From Synchiropus splendidus (Eukaryota > Chordata > Actinopteri > Syngnathiformes > Callionymidae): a stretch of DNA of 64,000 nt. A program made the position numbers and the translations under genes. Positions 1-12,225 of the stretch are shown one piece after another. The notes beneath the pieces were generated by a model, which was given only the letters and a program-made list of their open reading frames with translations, did not search any database and had not been told where the DNA came from. The DNA lies in contig NC_071342.1 in NCBI RefSeq assembly GCF_027744825.2, positions 21,978,501 to 22,042,500 on the forward strand, written 5' to 3'. Every line of letters starts with the position of its first letter. Within the stretch, counting starts at the first letter, position 1.

Positions 1-994
1 GATCAGATCACTCTGAAGGTACAACTGTCCATTATAACACGAGCGAGGTTGAGTCTTGTAAGTGAAGTCGTCATGAAAAGTCAGTCAAGAGTTAGGTTAT
101 GCTTCAGTAGCAACAGACCTCAGCTGTCTCTCCAATCCTTCATACCCAGGTGAGAATGAAGCCTGAGCCAGCAGGACCAAGGCTCAGATCAGGACCAGCA
201 AAAACCATCTCTCTCAGTGCACCAACGCTTCAGTTTCCCTCATATCGACCGTCCTGGTTCTGGCGGCCCACTTCTCACGACAACACTAGAGAATCCCAAC
301 ACCTTGCAAATGTTTGAACAAGCGTCAGTTCTGCAGTTTTACGGCTGGTGAGCGAAAGAAAAGCACCAACATGAGATGGATGATGTCGTGCCGAGCATTT
401 AGAGGATCTGTTGCAGGAGATGTAATAACTTTTTGGCACATGAGGAACGTCTGATGGACAGTCTCAGCTGCCAGTTCGTGTCTTCATCAAACTGAAGCTA
501 TTCAGCTCATTTTGCCTCACGAATGATCCGAGAGCAAACCAAGTCTCAGAGGGTTTTTCAAGATCTGAGGGGCCCATCTGTTCTGGAACGACTTTGAGCT
601 TCTTCAGAAGCAGGAAAAATGAATCTGAATCCTGCACGACAGGATTGAAATTTACGCCATCTGAATTAAAAAATGAGAAAAATGAACTAGAAAGTTGGAA
701 ATGAATGACAGAAAATTCAAGTGCTGATTTAAAAAAAAAAATGAAAATTGCGACCAATAATATTAAGTTGTTTTAGTGATACTAACCGTTGATTGAGCAA
801 AAATGAATTTGCGTTAAACATATGAAAACGCAGTGGGAACCGGATGAGCCAAGACAGTGTCGTCAGTGACCGACTGAAGTATTTTTTCTTGTCTAAACTA
901 AACATCGCACGAGAAACGATGTTGTTCATCAATGAGGTTTGTACTGAAATGAGATGATGACGTCATACAGCCCAAAGTTTGGCGGCATCGGTAC
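1..994 (-). other. b3gat2: b3gat2 intron 1, 5' part (partial)
   Basis: This stretch lies downstream of the exon 1 donor on the minus strand. It is AT-richer than the exon. I see no further b3gat2 exon and no repeat that I can name. Confidence 0.7.
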
Positions 995-1498
995 CTCCTC
1001 GAACAGCTCCAGGCTGTACGTGTTGTCGTCGTCCGCGAAGAAAACCACGCCGCGGTCGCGCCGGTTCCGGTGCTGGCGCAGCCACGTCAGACCCACGTTC
1101 CTCTGCTCCGTGGCCCGGGGCATCCCCACGCGCTTGAACCTGCGCGGCGTGAACACGTTCAGGTGCGTGTACGGGATCCCGCAGCGCGCCAGGAAGCGGG
1201 AGACCATCTCCGTGCGCACCGTCGAGTCCTCCACCACGATCCAGTGGAAGCGGGGCACCTGGCGGAAGACGTTGGCCACCCGGGTCAGCTCCGCCTTCTG
1301 CACCGGTCGGGTGTAGGTCGGGGTGATGGCGTAGATGACCGGCAGCGCGGACTGGTTGAGCGCCCTCGGAGCCGCGCTGCGGGCTCCCTCCTGCGCCGGG
1401 CTCCGGACCGTCCGTTTGGTGTCGATGTCGATCACGATGATGACGATGAGGACCCAGGGCAGGAGGATGAAGAAGCGGCTGAAAAAGACGGATTTCAT
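995..1498 (-). CDS. b3gat2: b3gat2 exon 1: galactosyl-xylosyl-protein beta-1,3-glucuronosyltransferase 2, N-terminal part
   Basis: This exon encodes the first 168 residues of a type II Golgi enzyme that transfers glucuronic acid to terminal galactose (GlcAT-S, HNK-1 epitope synthesis). It opens with MKSVFFSRFFILLPW, a short cytoplasmic tail and signal-anchor helix at about residues 5-24. A proline/alanine-rich stem follows, then the catalytic start with AITPTYTRPVQKAEL (57-71), RATEQRN (128-134) and the metal-binding DDD at 156-158 in FFADDDNTYSLELF. The coding part ends at a GAG|GTAC donor in phase 0, the position expected between ELFEE and the next exon. The start at 1498 matches mammalian B3GAT2 (MKS.LF.RFFILLPW). 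Paralogues B3GAT1 and B3GAT3 are less likely from the N-terminus and the ogfrl1/rims1 neighbours. Later exons lie left of position 1. Confidence 0.95.
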
Positions 1499-1890
1499 GG
1501 TGAAGTTCTCCGCTCCTCACTCCGGAGTCAAGCGCATCCTCTCCAGGACCGGTGCCGAGTTCGGTTCTCCGCCCCGCGAGTCCAGTCTGGTTTGTCCGTC
1601 TGCGAAGTCCTTTTCAACTCGAGAAGACGAGTAAAGAAGATCCAGGTCCCGGCAGGACCGTTACTCCGCGGCTCCTCTGCGTCCTTGTCCTGACGGAAGA
1701 CGGAGCAGGACGCTCGGAAGACCTGGGTGGTCGCTGCCTGTCCGGACCTCGGTGGAGACGCACCGACGTGAGCCGCCGAGCAGCATCACTTGGCGAGGAT
1801 GGGAGGATGAAGGAGGGGAGGAGCAGGTGCAGAGGAAGGAGGAGAGGACCTGGGGAGGCGGAGTGGGAGGGGTGAGCGAGGCAGCGGGGA
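1000..1890. promoter_or_regulatory. CpG-rich promoter region of b3gat2
   Basis: The exon and the roughly 380 bp upstream of its start codon are GC-rich with many CpG dinucleotides. They pass into a purine-rich GGAGG tract at 1800-1895. This fits a CpG-island promoter and 5' UTR for the minus-strand gene. No TATA box or exact transcription start is visible. Confidence 0.5.
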
Positions 1891-4156
1891 GAGAGAGAGA
1901 GACAGAACGGCCTTGTTATGTTCAGCATCACTGTTCGCTGAGAGACAAACGATGTCAGGAAGAAACAGTGTCGGCAGAGCCGGCCCTCCCATCAGGCGAA
2001 CTCCCTCCGAGCCTGACATGACTGATGCTGTCCACAGAGCTGTGACCTTTTCCTGCCGCTAAATTGAACTGGAACTCACGTCTGAAACTTCTCATGGGAG
2101 TTTTAGTGGAGTGGGAGCAGACTGCGAAGGCAGACGCCAAATCATTTCTCCAGCTTACATCATTATTATTTCCGCGACATGTAAACATGTAAAAAAATCA
2201 TTATATAAATGACCTCCTTGTTACAGATGAGTTACACGATCAAACGTGTTAAACCGCAGTGGAAACATCGAAACAAAAGGATGAGTCATGATGCATCATG
2301 GAAATGGACCTGCTTGGTCCAGGTCCAGGTTTTTGGCGGGGATTTAACAGAAAAGAAACCCAATAACTAAACGAGAAGAACATATATGTTGCCATATGAA
2401 GAAATGGACCTGGGAAGTGTGTTTATCGTCACCAATTCGATCAATGACAAAATTCTCGATTGGCTGCTTTCTGTTTTTGTTTTTTTCTGACAGGGTCTTG
2501 GCCATGGTTCTGAAAAATCCTGGCGAATACCAGAAGGCACTCTGTCCTGCCGTTGTGCCATCTGGTGGACACCAAAGTAAACACGATCTTTGGTTAGTTT
2601 CTGAAAACCTTCCTTCATCCTTCAGATGAATCCAGATCATTACATGGAACTTCAGTCTAAAATTCAAAACCAGAGCACCGGTCCGGCTGAGTGGTGACAC
2701 CCCACGGACCAAAGAAAATACCAAGAACTGTGAGTGAAAACTGATAAGTAGCCAGCGAGGGGCTTCAACCTCCTCCTGTGATGATGGCCAAATGTATCCG
2801 TGACCCGAGTCACACACTTATTTTGTGGTGTACATGTGAAAACAGGGAACAGAGAGAAGGTCGATTGGTTCTGAAGATCCACAGCAGGAAGGTCAACAAC
2901 ACAACATATATATATTTATATATATATATACACACACACACTCACACAAATATAGAAAAGCAGCGGGTGAAACGTGATTATTTCTTCATGTTTTTCATGT
3001 GACGTGTGAAGGTTTTACGTGGTTTATATATTAAAAATAAACGACTCCACCCATCTGCTCTCTCACTCAACTGTCCTCGGCTGAATGGCAGCAAGCGTCC
3101 GATGTGTTTCACCAGCGCTTCACAGTGTCCGCTCGTGCTCCGACGCCACAGAGGCAGCAGCACTGAACCACTTCACACACCAGCTGAAGAACAAGGCCCG
3201 GGTCGGTGAAACCTCTGCAGGAGGCGGAGCGCTGACGTGAGCGATCGGCGTGGCAGTTGCAGATGAGATTTGAGGAGAGTGATGTGATCCAGCAGGATAT
3301 TTAATTCACCCTCATCGGCTCTAATGGCAAGTCTTCGATCAGATTACACACATGATGAGCACTTTAGCTTCAGCGCCTCTCCATGATGTCAAATGAGATC
3401 TTTTTGATTGACGCCGCCGACGAATGGCATTTTAATTTCACGAGTTCAGACGATGTTATGAACGTGTCAGCGGCATTTCAGGGAGATGAACGACAGTCGT
3501 CTCCGAGTTATTGGTGGAAGAAGATCTACACAAATCTGAGCTGGAGACAAAACTTGTTTGGTAAAATCGATTCCACAAAAACAGTTTATGAGAACAGTTC
3601 GCGTCAACCTTCGCTGACAAAGGAGCTATTTTCCTCTCCAGTCTGACAAACTGAGACTCACTTGGAGCGGCTGACTTCTCAGTAGCACTTTGGGTCAGAG
3701 ATTGTTTTCTCTCCTCGAAGAGAGCGCGCAGGTGAGCACAGCAGAAGCAAGCAATGTTCATGGAGAACTGAGCTTCCCAGCTGGAAGCTGCCGTGTTACC
3801 AAAGATGCCTCACGCCCTGGTCCTCACGTCCTCCACACCTCTTATGGACAGGTCACGCAGGGTCTCTCGGTGATGCTGGATTTGAGTCTGGAGGATTTGA
3901 CCTGGCTGCTTCAGCTATTAAGTGACATCATGTCAAATGTCAGCGTGATGGAGAGCAGCTGACGATGGTGTCACCTGGAGTCAGAGTCCTGCTGCAGCAC
4001 CAGAGACCGGGGTCAGGGGAGCCACAGGGCATCACGCCACACTGGTGCCAGCCTGCACTTTCCCTGACAGCTGCAGTTACACGTTCAGAACGTTCACCCA
4101 CGTCTCTCAGACCTGCTGCTCCACTGACTTGACTCAAAGCACTTGGTGTTCTACAG
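1891..4156. other. intergenic b3gat2-ogfrl1, part 1
   Basis: No coding exon is recognisable. The stretch holds a TA then CA microsatellite at about 2906-2946. The short ORFs here show no family resemblance that I can support. Confidence 0.5.
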
Positions 4157-4340
4157 CAGTGCTTTTCAACTGAGGCTCACCACCAAAGGAACCTGGGCCA
4201 AAGCTCACTTGTGCTTAAAATCCTATAGAAAATCCCTATTCATTTGTGAAAAACTATAGCTACTGACACTCACTTGTTATTTTACCAGGCTATTTGTAGA
4301 AACAAGTTGCAGAAAATGTATTTGTTTCAAATGTGTCCAG
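4157..4340 (+). mobile_element. repeat family A fragment (CAGTG-ended, hAT-like)
   Basis: It starts CAGTGCTTTTCAACTGAGGC and contains segments shared with copies at 15318-16190, 18440-19613 and 63350-63790: the CCAAAGGAACCTGGGCC region, TTTGTGAAAAA, and an AAAATGTATTTGTTTCAAATG block. The CAGTG terminus resembles hAT ends, but no 8-bp target duplication was confirmed, so the class is tentative. Confidence 0.5.
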
Positions 4341-7300
4341 AAAGGACCCAACACAACCACATCACCTACCCATGAGGAGGCTGAAGGAAAAACCCTCTCT
4401 CTGTGGGACGATATTTTAGCTCGTGGTTTGTTCCCAAGCCCACGCAGTCCTACAGCATCTTCGAGTTGGTTCAAACACGCTAAACACGTCCCACATTGAC
4501 TCGAAATGTAGGAGTCAACAAAAGCTATTTTAACTTTAGCGCCAATACTTGAGCTCACAGAGGCTCCCAGACAAGGTGGAAGTGTTTGGTCGCTTGTATG
4601 ATGGATGGGATGGGTGATGTTGTCATTTGTCATTTCAGTGATAATGATAATAATGATAAATCCATGTTCATTCTCTTCCATGTGTTGGACACTACAGTCT
4701 CTCTAGAAACTGCAATGAGTTCACTGTTCTATTGAAACAACAACACATCATGATGTTGGAGACAAACTCCACTAATAAGTTCCATCATGAAACAGAGATG
4801 AGAAACTCAATGTTTCAGGTCTCTGGTAGAAGCCGCTGGTGTCTGACAGGCTGCTCTGCCAGCTTTATTTAGGGGTTAAATGGAGCCGTCTGTCTGCTGT
4901 ATCTCATGTCTCTGAACAGTTGACTTGAACTATGGAACAGTCTGGACACATTTCCTAGATGCTACTGAAGAAACATTAGAAATCATGCGAAGAAATTTTG
5001 TCATATTCTATTCTCGAAATCATTATACAAACTGTCAGTCCTTTGTCTTGTGTGATGAAAAACCTTTTCTCAATTCTCCCTCCTAAAATGCTTGTTTTCC
5101 ATGGCCTTATTGAAGATGTCACTCACACTTTGAGGCTTTAGAATTTGTTGATGGTCCCTAACTGATGGCGGCTCGTAGCATTAGCGCTGCCTGTGAGAGT
5201 GTGTCCGCGATCAGTGAAGCCTAATGGGGACGCGGAAGAGGACGCCGCCGCCAATATCCAACTATGTTCACCTTGGCAGCGGGAGACCTGCATGTGTTGA
5301 TGTGAACCAAGGCAGACGAGCGCGTCAGAGAACCTATGAGGACCACTCCATCTCATCAAATAAACAGGGATCCAGAGACTCGGAGTCGACCAGCGTCATG
5401 ATCAAAGGTTCCCTGGATTCAAAATCACTTTCAAACTCTCCACAACTGTCACACACCGGTGTCGGCTGTCACACGCCGCGGAGCTGGAGAGCGCGGCGCC
5501 GTCACTCTCTCGTCATGTTCTCGTGTGCAGGTCCAATGCAGCGAGTGAGTCGCGTGTTTATGGAATTTATCGTGAGCTGCTGAATTGTCATTGTGGAGAT
5601 TGTTTTGGCGGTGTATCATGTACGATAAGTTATCGAACATCCCTAGTACATACATACATCTACTACGCATTATCATCCAGAGGAGGGTAGCGGAGGGAGC
5701 TGAGCCAATCTCAGCATCAAACAGGTGATAGGCGGGAACACCCTGGACAAGACGCCAGTTCAGAGGGCAAACACCTATGGTTGATACAACAACAAATTGA
5801 TAGAAATTGATTGAAGTCTGGTCCAAGTGTATCTATGCGACACACGCCTCTCGTCCTGGTCCGGGTTATTGACTGGGATCACAGCTGCAGTCAGGTGCTC
5901 TAAATAGCCGTCGTCCAGGGTGCGCACTGTTTCCATGCTATCAAAAGAGCGGCCCCGCTGCCGCACCCCCGAGGCCCCTCACTGTCATCCCTGGAATACA
6001 GCTGGGACGGATGATGGAAGACGGCGAGTGCCGGGGAGCAAGTGAAAGTCGAGCCTGTCGGTGAAGTGAAGGAGGACAACAAATGAGGGAATAAAAAGTG
6101 TGAGGCGGGGGGGGGGGGACGGATGTTTATGGCGTGTTGGGAGTCAAACCGGCGGCTGAAGAAGAGGCCGAGCACATAAATCATGGCGGAGAGCGCAATT
6201 ATATGATAATTCTGGGTACGATTCAATCCAGGGAGGCCGACCACTCAAATATGGAGGGCTCATCACGAGTCAACACCATTAGCATAGAAATAAGTTTCCC
6301 TGCGTGAGGAAGACTCGACAGCTGCTCGCTTCCGCCGCTGCCAGACGACTCGGTTGGTCTCGTTGACAAATGCAGTGTCAGGTCGTACAGTGAGGGCAGC
6401 TCTGCCGCACGTCACTGTGGCACCAGCTCAGGAGAGATCCGAGGCTCGCTCTTCAGAACTGCGCCACTTACAGGCGCCCTCTAGTGGGCACTACCGCCAT
6501 AGCATTTATAACACTTGATAAACAGTACAAGGTAAGTTTGGTGCCAGGCTCATTCATGAGTGAGTTTTGATGTGAGCCAAGGAAACTATGTAAGATTTAT
6601 CAGTTTAAAAAGCCCTGGCCGTCGAATCTTAAATGATTTCCAAAGCGTTTCCCACCTTGTTTGTCGACTGTCCTGCTTGCTTTTTCTGAGATGTTCCTAT
6701 GGTTTCGTCACATTATTATTTCAAAGCTAAAGCTAAAACCAGGGAGACTAGTCTGCCGAGGTCCATTCAGTGGAAGCACCTGAAGCACCTGGACATTTTC
6801 CAGGACGATTCTCGAGAGCTGAGATGGAGTCAGCCTCTGATGAAACCTCTTATGTAGGAAGGACATGAACAATTCACCAAGAGGGGAAATTGGCTCCAGT
6901 GAGAGAGGAGCCGTTTCTTTTATTTCTGCTCTGAAATGAAATTGCAGAGAGGGAAGGGAGATTCCATTCCACTGTTTTCGGGTGTTAATCAAGTTCCCTG
7001 CGTCTTTATCCAGTCTCCACCTCCTGTGACCCCTTCTCTCCGCCTCCCTTCCTGGGAGCCTCTGTGCTGATACGTCTCTGAATATCTACCACAGAGGCTG
7101 GTGAGGAAAGGGGCGTCCTGCTAGTCGGTGGCGTCCTGTCGAACGTCCACCCCTGCCTGGCCCGCTGCCGGTCCTGCTCTCACTCGGGCCTGGACCGGAG
7201 AACAAATGCAACTGTGACACTGATGGCTGAGGCTCTGCCAGCGTGTCGCGGAGCCAGCGCAGGAAGGTCGGCGGAGCGTGCCCGGCAACCAAATCAACTG

Positions 7301-8514
7301 TTTGACTAACCTTGAATCGCTGGCAACAGCGGGACTCGTTAGCATAACAGAGGAGACGCGGCGGGAACAGTGTGAACTCTGTGTTGGCACTGCGACAAGG
7401 AAACGTGTCCAAATAAAGAAGGAAACCTCCTCACTCAGCTTTAGCGTGGCTTCATCGCAAAGATCGCAGCAGATGTCTTACTGAGCACGGGTCCATGAAG
7501 AGAGTAGCCCGACTAAGTCAATAGCTGGACCTAGGATGTGTCCCATTTCTGACCCTAACACTGGGTTTTGACCCAAACACTGGGTTTTCCGCCTCACGTG
7601 TCAGTGTAGTGTGTCCCAATCCTCCTCACTGGCCGTTCACCACTTGAAATGATCCCTTCAAACCCAGGGAGCTCCGGAGCTGACTTGAAACCAGGTGGGA
7701 ATATGAAGTGTGGAGAGATGTTCAGGAGACCAAAGGACTTTATCTCAAAACAATGTTGGACAGGACAACAGGGACATGTAGTAGCCAGGACGACTCTTCC
7801 CTGTGTTGACTTTCTCTGGTATCACACGTCAGCGAGCCAAATGCTCCACCGTGTCCCACAACATGAACAATACAACATGGATGTTCAACAGTAGGTTTGG
7901 ATTTCTTCTGAACAACCAACAGTCAGCTACTGTAATGTCCACTCCGAGACAAGGGATGGCATTATGAGCATTTCAGTCCTTACAGACTCACTCAGACTCT
8001 TACTAGAGTTACAGAGTTTGTTTTGAACATTGTACGCAGCAATCATGCTGACTCATCAACTAGTCTGACTTCAGAGACGGTTCAACGGCATCACAGAGCT
8101 GTTGTCATGGCCAACACGCTTCCTCTCGCTGGTTTCTGGACTAAACTCGCAAGTTTTATTGTAGCATTTAAAGCAAAGATTTGCATGTTCGATCACCAGC
8201 GTGGGCTGAGAGACAGTTGCTAACCTGAAAACCAACAAATCTCACCTTCTTGTGAGAACTAACAGTTAAAAATGACCTGGGCGAAGGAAGTTAGGTAAAT
8301 AAAGAAGACAAATCTACACACCTCCAGATCAGCGTTGTCACGAGTGATGGCAACACACCTGATATTAGGTTTGTCATCTGTTCTTCGCAGGCATTGGCTA
8401 AGACAGAGGACGTTACACACACAGTTATACTTCTCGATTGTATGTGAATGAACGTTATTCTTAATGGCAGTATGTTAACTTCTGCTACATAGCTCAAGCT
8501 AGCACAGCCGCACA
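4341..8514. other. intergenic b3gat2-ogfrl1, part 2
   Basis: No gene is supported. A solo transposon-like end reading TATCGAACATCCCTA lies at about 5631-5645, the reverse complement of a TAGGGATG-type hAT terminus. A G homopolymer lies at about 6109-6118. ORFs at 7086-7412 on the minus strand look like chance open frames. Confidence 0.4.
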
Positions 8515-8575
8515 CAGGCTATTAGCTAGGAGGGCGTCTGGGCATCTGCAAAACATGAAAAAAAAGAGGCGCCTT
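8515..8575 (+). mobile_element. half copy of MITE family B
   Basis: It begins CAGGCTATTAGCTAGGAGGG and continues GCGTCTG...CTGCAAAACATGAAAA, matching the left arm of the complete element at 9382-9481. No right inverted end is found nearby, so this is a truncated copy. Confidence 0.55.
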
Positions 8576-9381
8576 CAGTGATATTTCAATGTAAAATAAC
8601 CACAGCAAACAAAGTAAACATCATGCTTAGAGCTCAGTTATCAGGCTACTAAAGGTCAGCAAGGCAACTGGACCACGTGGTCGTGGAAGAAAACCGTCTA
8701 GTTGAAGATCAGCGTCTGTCCAGAAGGCTTCGTCAGCTCTGCTCAATTAGGCTTGAGAACAATTAACAGTCCTGATCAACAACAGAGACGCTGTCCTCTC
8801 CAGGACGCGCTGGCTGATGGATCCAGCCAGCAGCAGTCCGCTGCCTTCTAATCTCTCCGCCTGACAGCGACGCTCGCGTCTAACGACCGCGTGTCAGTGT
8901 AACGGATGAGCCGTGCGTCCGCGCTGACCTGTTTACAGATGCTTGAAGCTCCAGGTACAGATCTCTCACATGATAGATCAGTTTGGGGACGCGGGCGGAG
9001 GGGATCGATGAATTTGGTCTGAGAGTTATCCGTGACAGGAGACGACACGCGGTTGTAAATACAGCGTTATTACGATTAAAGCACTCTCTGCTGGTATTTA
9101 TGTTTCCAAAGTTACACACTCACCATTTTAAATTAGAGCGTTGACAGTAAAATCACTCTGGACCAACCCATAATATGATGAATATGGTTCACTGTGGTCC
9201 TTCTGCACAGACATTTGGACCAGTGAGGAAGTGTCAGGTTAACTCCATTTAAGATCATTTTAAACTGATAAATTATAGACCAACAACCTTAATGTCATTG
9301 TTTTTTCACGCTATTCAGCATCACTACATTGACACTTTCCCAGCAGTCTAATCTAATCTAATCTCATAAATGCACTATTAT

Positions 9382-9481
9382 CAGGCTTTTAGCTAAGAGG
9401 GCGTCTGCAAAACATGAAAAAATGGACACCCGATTCTCGACCGTAGCTTGGCGGCCAGACGCCCTCCTAGCTAAAAGCCTG
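9382..9481. mobile_element. 100-bp MITE (family B) with inverted ends
   Basis: The left end CAGGCTTTTAGCTAAGAGGG and right end CCCTCCTAGCTAAAAGCCTG are inverted repeats that continue inward through GCGTCTG/CAGACGC. About 45 bp separates the arms and there is no coding capacity. Flanks TTAT and ACTAT may hold a short target duplication, but this is not clear. A longer relative lies at 28711-28904. Confidence 0.75.
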
Positions 9482-9706
9482 ACTATGAGGAGCAAGTCAA
9501 CCTAGTCGACCTGAAGGATGCAAGGAAGCTGAGGAGCTGCGGGTCGCCAACCCCGGGTCGAGACGAACCCATTGACTAGTGACAGGTAGATGAGGCTTCA
9601 TGAAACAGTGCCCTAATTTTCAGAGGCCACTAGATGGCGCCCTTGGTTTAGAAATGATGTGAGCTTTCATTGAATGAGTTGTTCGAGTCCAGACATTTTA
9701 CAGCAG

Positions 9707-10066
9707 TTTTCTGCACTGTTCACTCTCTGATCAGAAAAGACTGAATATGAAAATGTAACCTGCCACTATAGGAAAAAGACTCATTATAGTATACACAGCA
9801 CTAAATCTACCCTTCTGAACTGTTTTCAGAGACTTCAACATTTTCATGTTTTCAGTCTGAAACCCACCTTCACTCCGTCTGAAAATGCTTTTTCTGCACT
9901 GTTCACTCACTGATCAGAAAAGCCTCAGAACATGAAAATTTCACCTGTCACTACAGGAAAAAACACTCTTTCTTGTATATTCAGTACTAAATAGAGTTTT
10001 CAACATTTTTATGTTTTCTGCCTGAAACCCACCTTCTGTCGGTCTGAAAAGTCAGTTTAGTTTTCT
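9707..10066 (+). repeat. tandem duplication, period 183 bp, two copies
   Basis: The motif TTCTGCACTGTTCACTC.CTGATCAGAAAAG occurs at about 9709 and again at about 9892. It is followed both times by matching segments (ATGAAAAT..ACCTG.CACTA.AGGAAAAA, then CTGAAACCCACCTTC). The two units are diverged, so the duplication is not recent. Confidence 0.75.
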
Positions 10067-10890
10067 TAGTAATAAACAACAAAAAATGTATTCTAAATTG
10101 ATATTCTGATCAGATGAAACCACAACAGATTACCACCTCAGCTCGTCCATTTTTGTAGTTCTTTGTAGTCCGTGTCGGTCAACGTTTCGAGTGAGGTGGC
10201 CATTTCGCAAACTTTAACTTGTAACAGCTTTGGAATTACAGAGATTCTAAATGTTGCTTGGATGCAAAGCCACTCTAACTGAACGTGAAATTTCAATACT
10301 GAAGAAAACAAATTGGACCATTAGTCCATCTCAAATTCTGCTTATATTCACATCAACTTTGGATCTTGTCTTCTCAAGTGTCTTCCTGCCTGAAGAGGCT
10401 CGGTCCTTGAAGTAAGAACATAAGGGAGAACCATACCAGTCGCTGGAGGATGAGAGGAATGTAGTCGCTGCTGCTGTGTCAGCAGATTTGTGTTGAGTGA
10501 TTCTCAATGGAGCAACATCAGAGTTCTGAAGTTAAGTCGACTCAACTTCATGACTGACTGTTGCCTTGCCACAGCGAGTAGGTGCACAGAGCTATAGTCG
10601 GACTGATGACATCAGCCGTAACCTCCTTGGCACTTAGCCTCATCCAACACATTAAACATCTTCTCATTTAGTTTAGATGCACTTAACACAGACGCCGGGG
10701 AATCTGCCTTCCTTCAACCGCCCCCCCATCCCTCTCTCTCTCTGTCTCATCCACTCTCCTGGCTGGGTCTCAGGTAGCCGCCACGCCACTAATGGCTGCG
10801 ACACGCCTCAGAGTGGATCCCCGGAGGAGCCGAGCGGCTTTTAACAGTGGCAGCAGCATGGAGCCATCCGTCCTCACTAAGAGGCTTTCA

Positions 10891-10930
<40 letters not shown>

Positions 10931-11944
10931 CAGTCACGTCTTGGCCAACATCCTCATCTGTTGCCAGGAAACGCCTCTTGATCCTGACCCAGCGTGACGT
11001 CGTCAAACCTCCCGCAGCTCCAACTGGGCTGCACTCTTCCATTCGCCCTCTGACCCTCAAACATCCCCAGGGAGATTTGCCCAAACACCAGCACACTTTG
11101 ACTCAAACATTCCAACTTCAGCCACTCGATACAGCCACACCAGATCACCTTGGAAGCCAGGAGCTGGAGTTAACCTCTAGACTTGGGTTTCAGTCTCCAA
11201 ACGACTTGTGACTCGAGAGGACGTGAGACTAAGTGACGCAATGTCAACTAAACTCCCAAAAAATGTTTTCCGACACTGACGTGTTGTGGTTAAACGCGGG
11301 ACAACGCTGCCCTCTGCTGGCTAAACATAGTATCACAACATCAAAACGTCTCGGACACTTGGTATGGACAGTAGAAAACTCTTCAGCGCTACATCAGACT
11401 ACTTCGTTACGTTTCTGTTACTTGTTTTCTTAACGGAGCGACAGCTCAGTCTATACATTAAGAACCACAACCAGCCAAAACGCTGACATCAGCAGCGCAG
11501 CATCACTCTGGAGGTGTGAGAGCAGACGTTGGACTCACCTTCTTTTCCTTCCGTCACTTCCACAGTGGCCTCGTGTTGCTCCTGCAGCGACGCCTCCTCC
11601 TTTCTAAAGGTTTTTTTTTATTCGCGCGTGTTAAACAACCTGACTAACCTAACTGGCAGGAATAATCACAACACCTGGTGAAGCGCTGCCCGCGAGCGCC
11701 CTCTGCTGCCCGCCGCCACCTACTGCGTCACATATTTCCCTTGGCTTGAAGAAGTAGCTTATTTATGAGTATTTGACTTGATCTTTTCTTATATAATAGT
11801 TCCGACCTTTCTGGGTGACGTTTGCGTGTTCTCCTTGCGCATGCGTGGGCGCCGCATCCATTTTCGCTTGATCAACTCAAACAGGTAGCTGCACCTAGCT
11901 TGGCCGACGGTGGCCTGAAGTGGACAAAAAGTTAGTCTCACGAC
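10067..11944. other. intergenic b3gat2-ogfrl1, part 3
   Basis: No exon is recognised. It contains a CAG trinucleotide run at 10893-10928 that reads as polyserine in one open frame (10792-11211), which I regard as non-coding. Confidence 0.4.
10893..10928 (+). repeat. (CAG)12 microsatellite
   Basis: Twelve uninterrupted CAG triplets are followed by CACAG. The surrounding open frame has no recognisable protein domain. Confidence 0.9.
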
Positions 11945-12225
11945 TGTCAGAATCAGAATCAGAATCCAATTTATTGCCATGGTCAGTGGGGATCCTACGG
12001 AGCCCTGGAGGTGACATGCATGTGTTTGTATAACAGTTATCTCGAGATAACTGTTATCTCGGGCTAAAAAAAATAAAGTCATGCACGCCACAGCCAAAAA
12101 ATAAAAAAATAAACACGTGCATGTCACTTCCAGGGCTCCGTAGGATCCCACCAATTAGGAAAGTGTTTTGGAATAAAGTGGTAACATCAAATAAAATAAA
12201 ATAAAATAAAACAACAAAGGCTGTT
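11945..12225 (-). mobile_element. LINE 3' tail (CR1/Rex1/L2-like), minus orientation, interrupted by a MITE
   Basis: Read on the minus strand, this is a 3' UTR ending AATTGGATTCTGATTCTGATTC, with an upstream (TTTTA)n tract (plus 12189-12210). It matches the 3' tails of copies at 24408-24727 and 43612-43765. The sequence between the GGTCAGTGGGGATCC and GGATCCCACCAATTAGG segments is displaced by the 147-bp insertion at 11996-12142. Confidence 0.75.
11996..12142. mobile_element. 147-bp MITE (family C) nested in a LINE tail
   Basis: Terminal inverted repeats start TACGGAGCCCTGGAGGTGAC and end GTCACTTCCAGGGCTCCGTA. A 6-bp GGATCC is present on both sides (11990-11995 and 12143-12148) but only once in the unoccupied LINE copy near 43738, which supports a target duplication. 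Internally there is a strong palindrome, AACAGTTATCTCGAGATAAC, at about 12032-12060. No coding capacity. Confidence 0.85.

Noticed and set aside
963..1693. Several open frames on both strands over b3gat2 exon 1
   Set aside because: Shadows of the b3gat2 frame in CpG-rich sequence.
10792..11211. 139-codon plus-strand frame with polyserine
   Set aside because: The serine run is a CAG microsatellite; the rest has no recognisable domain and no splice context.
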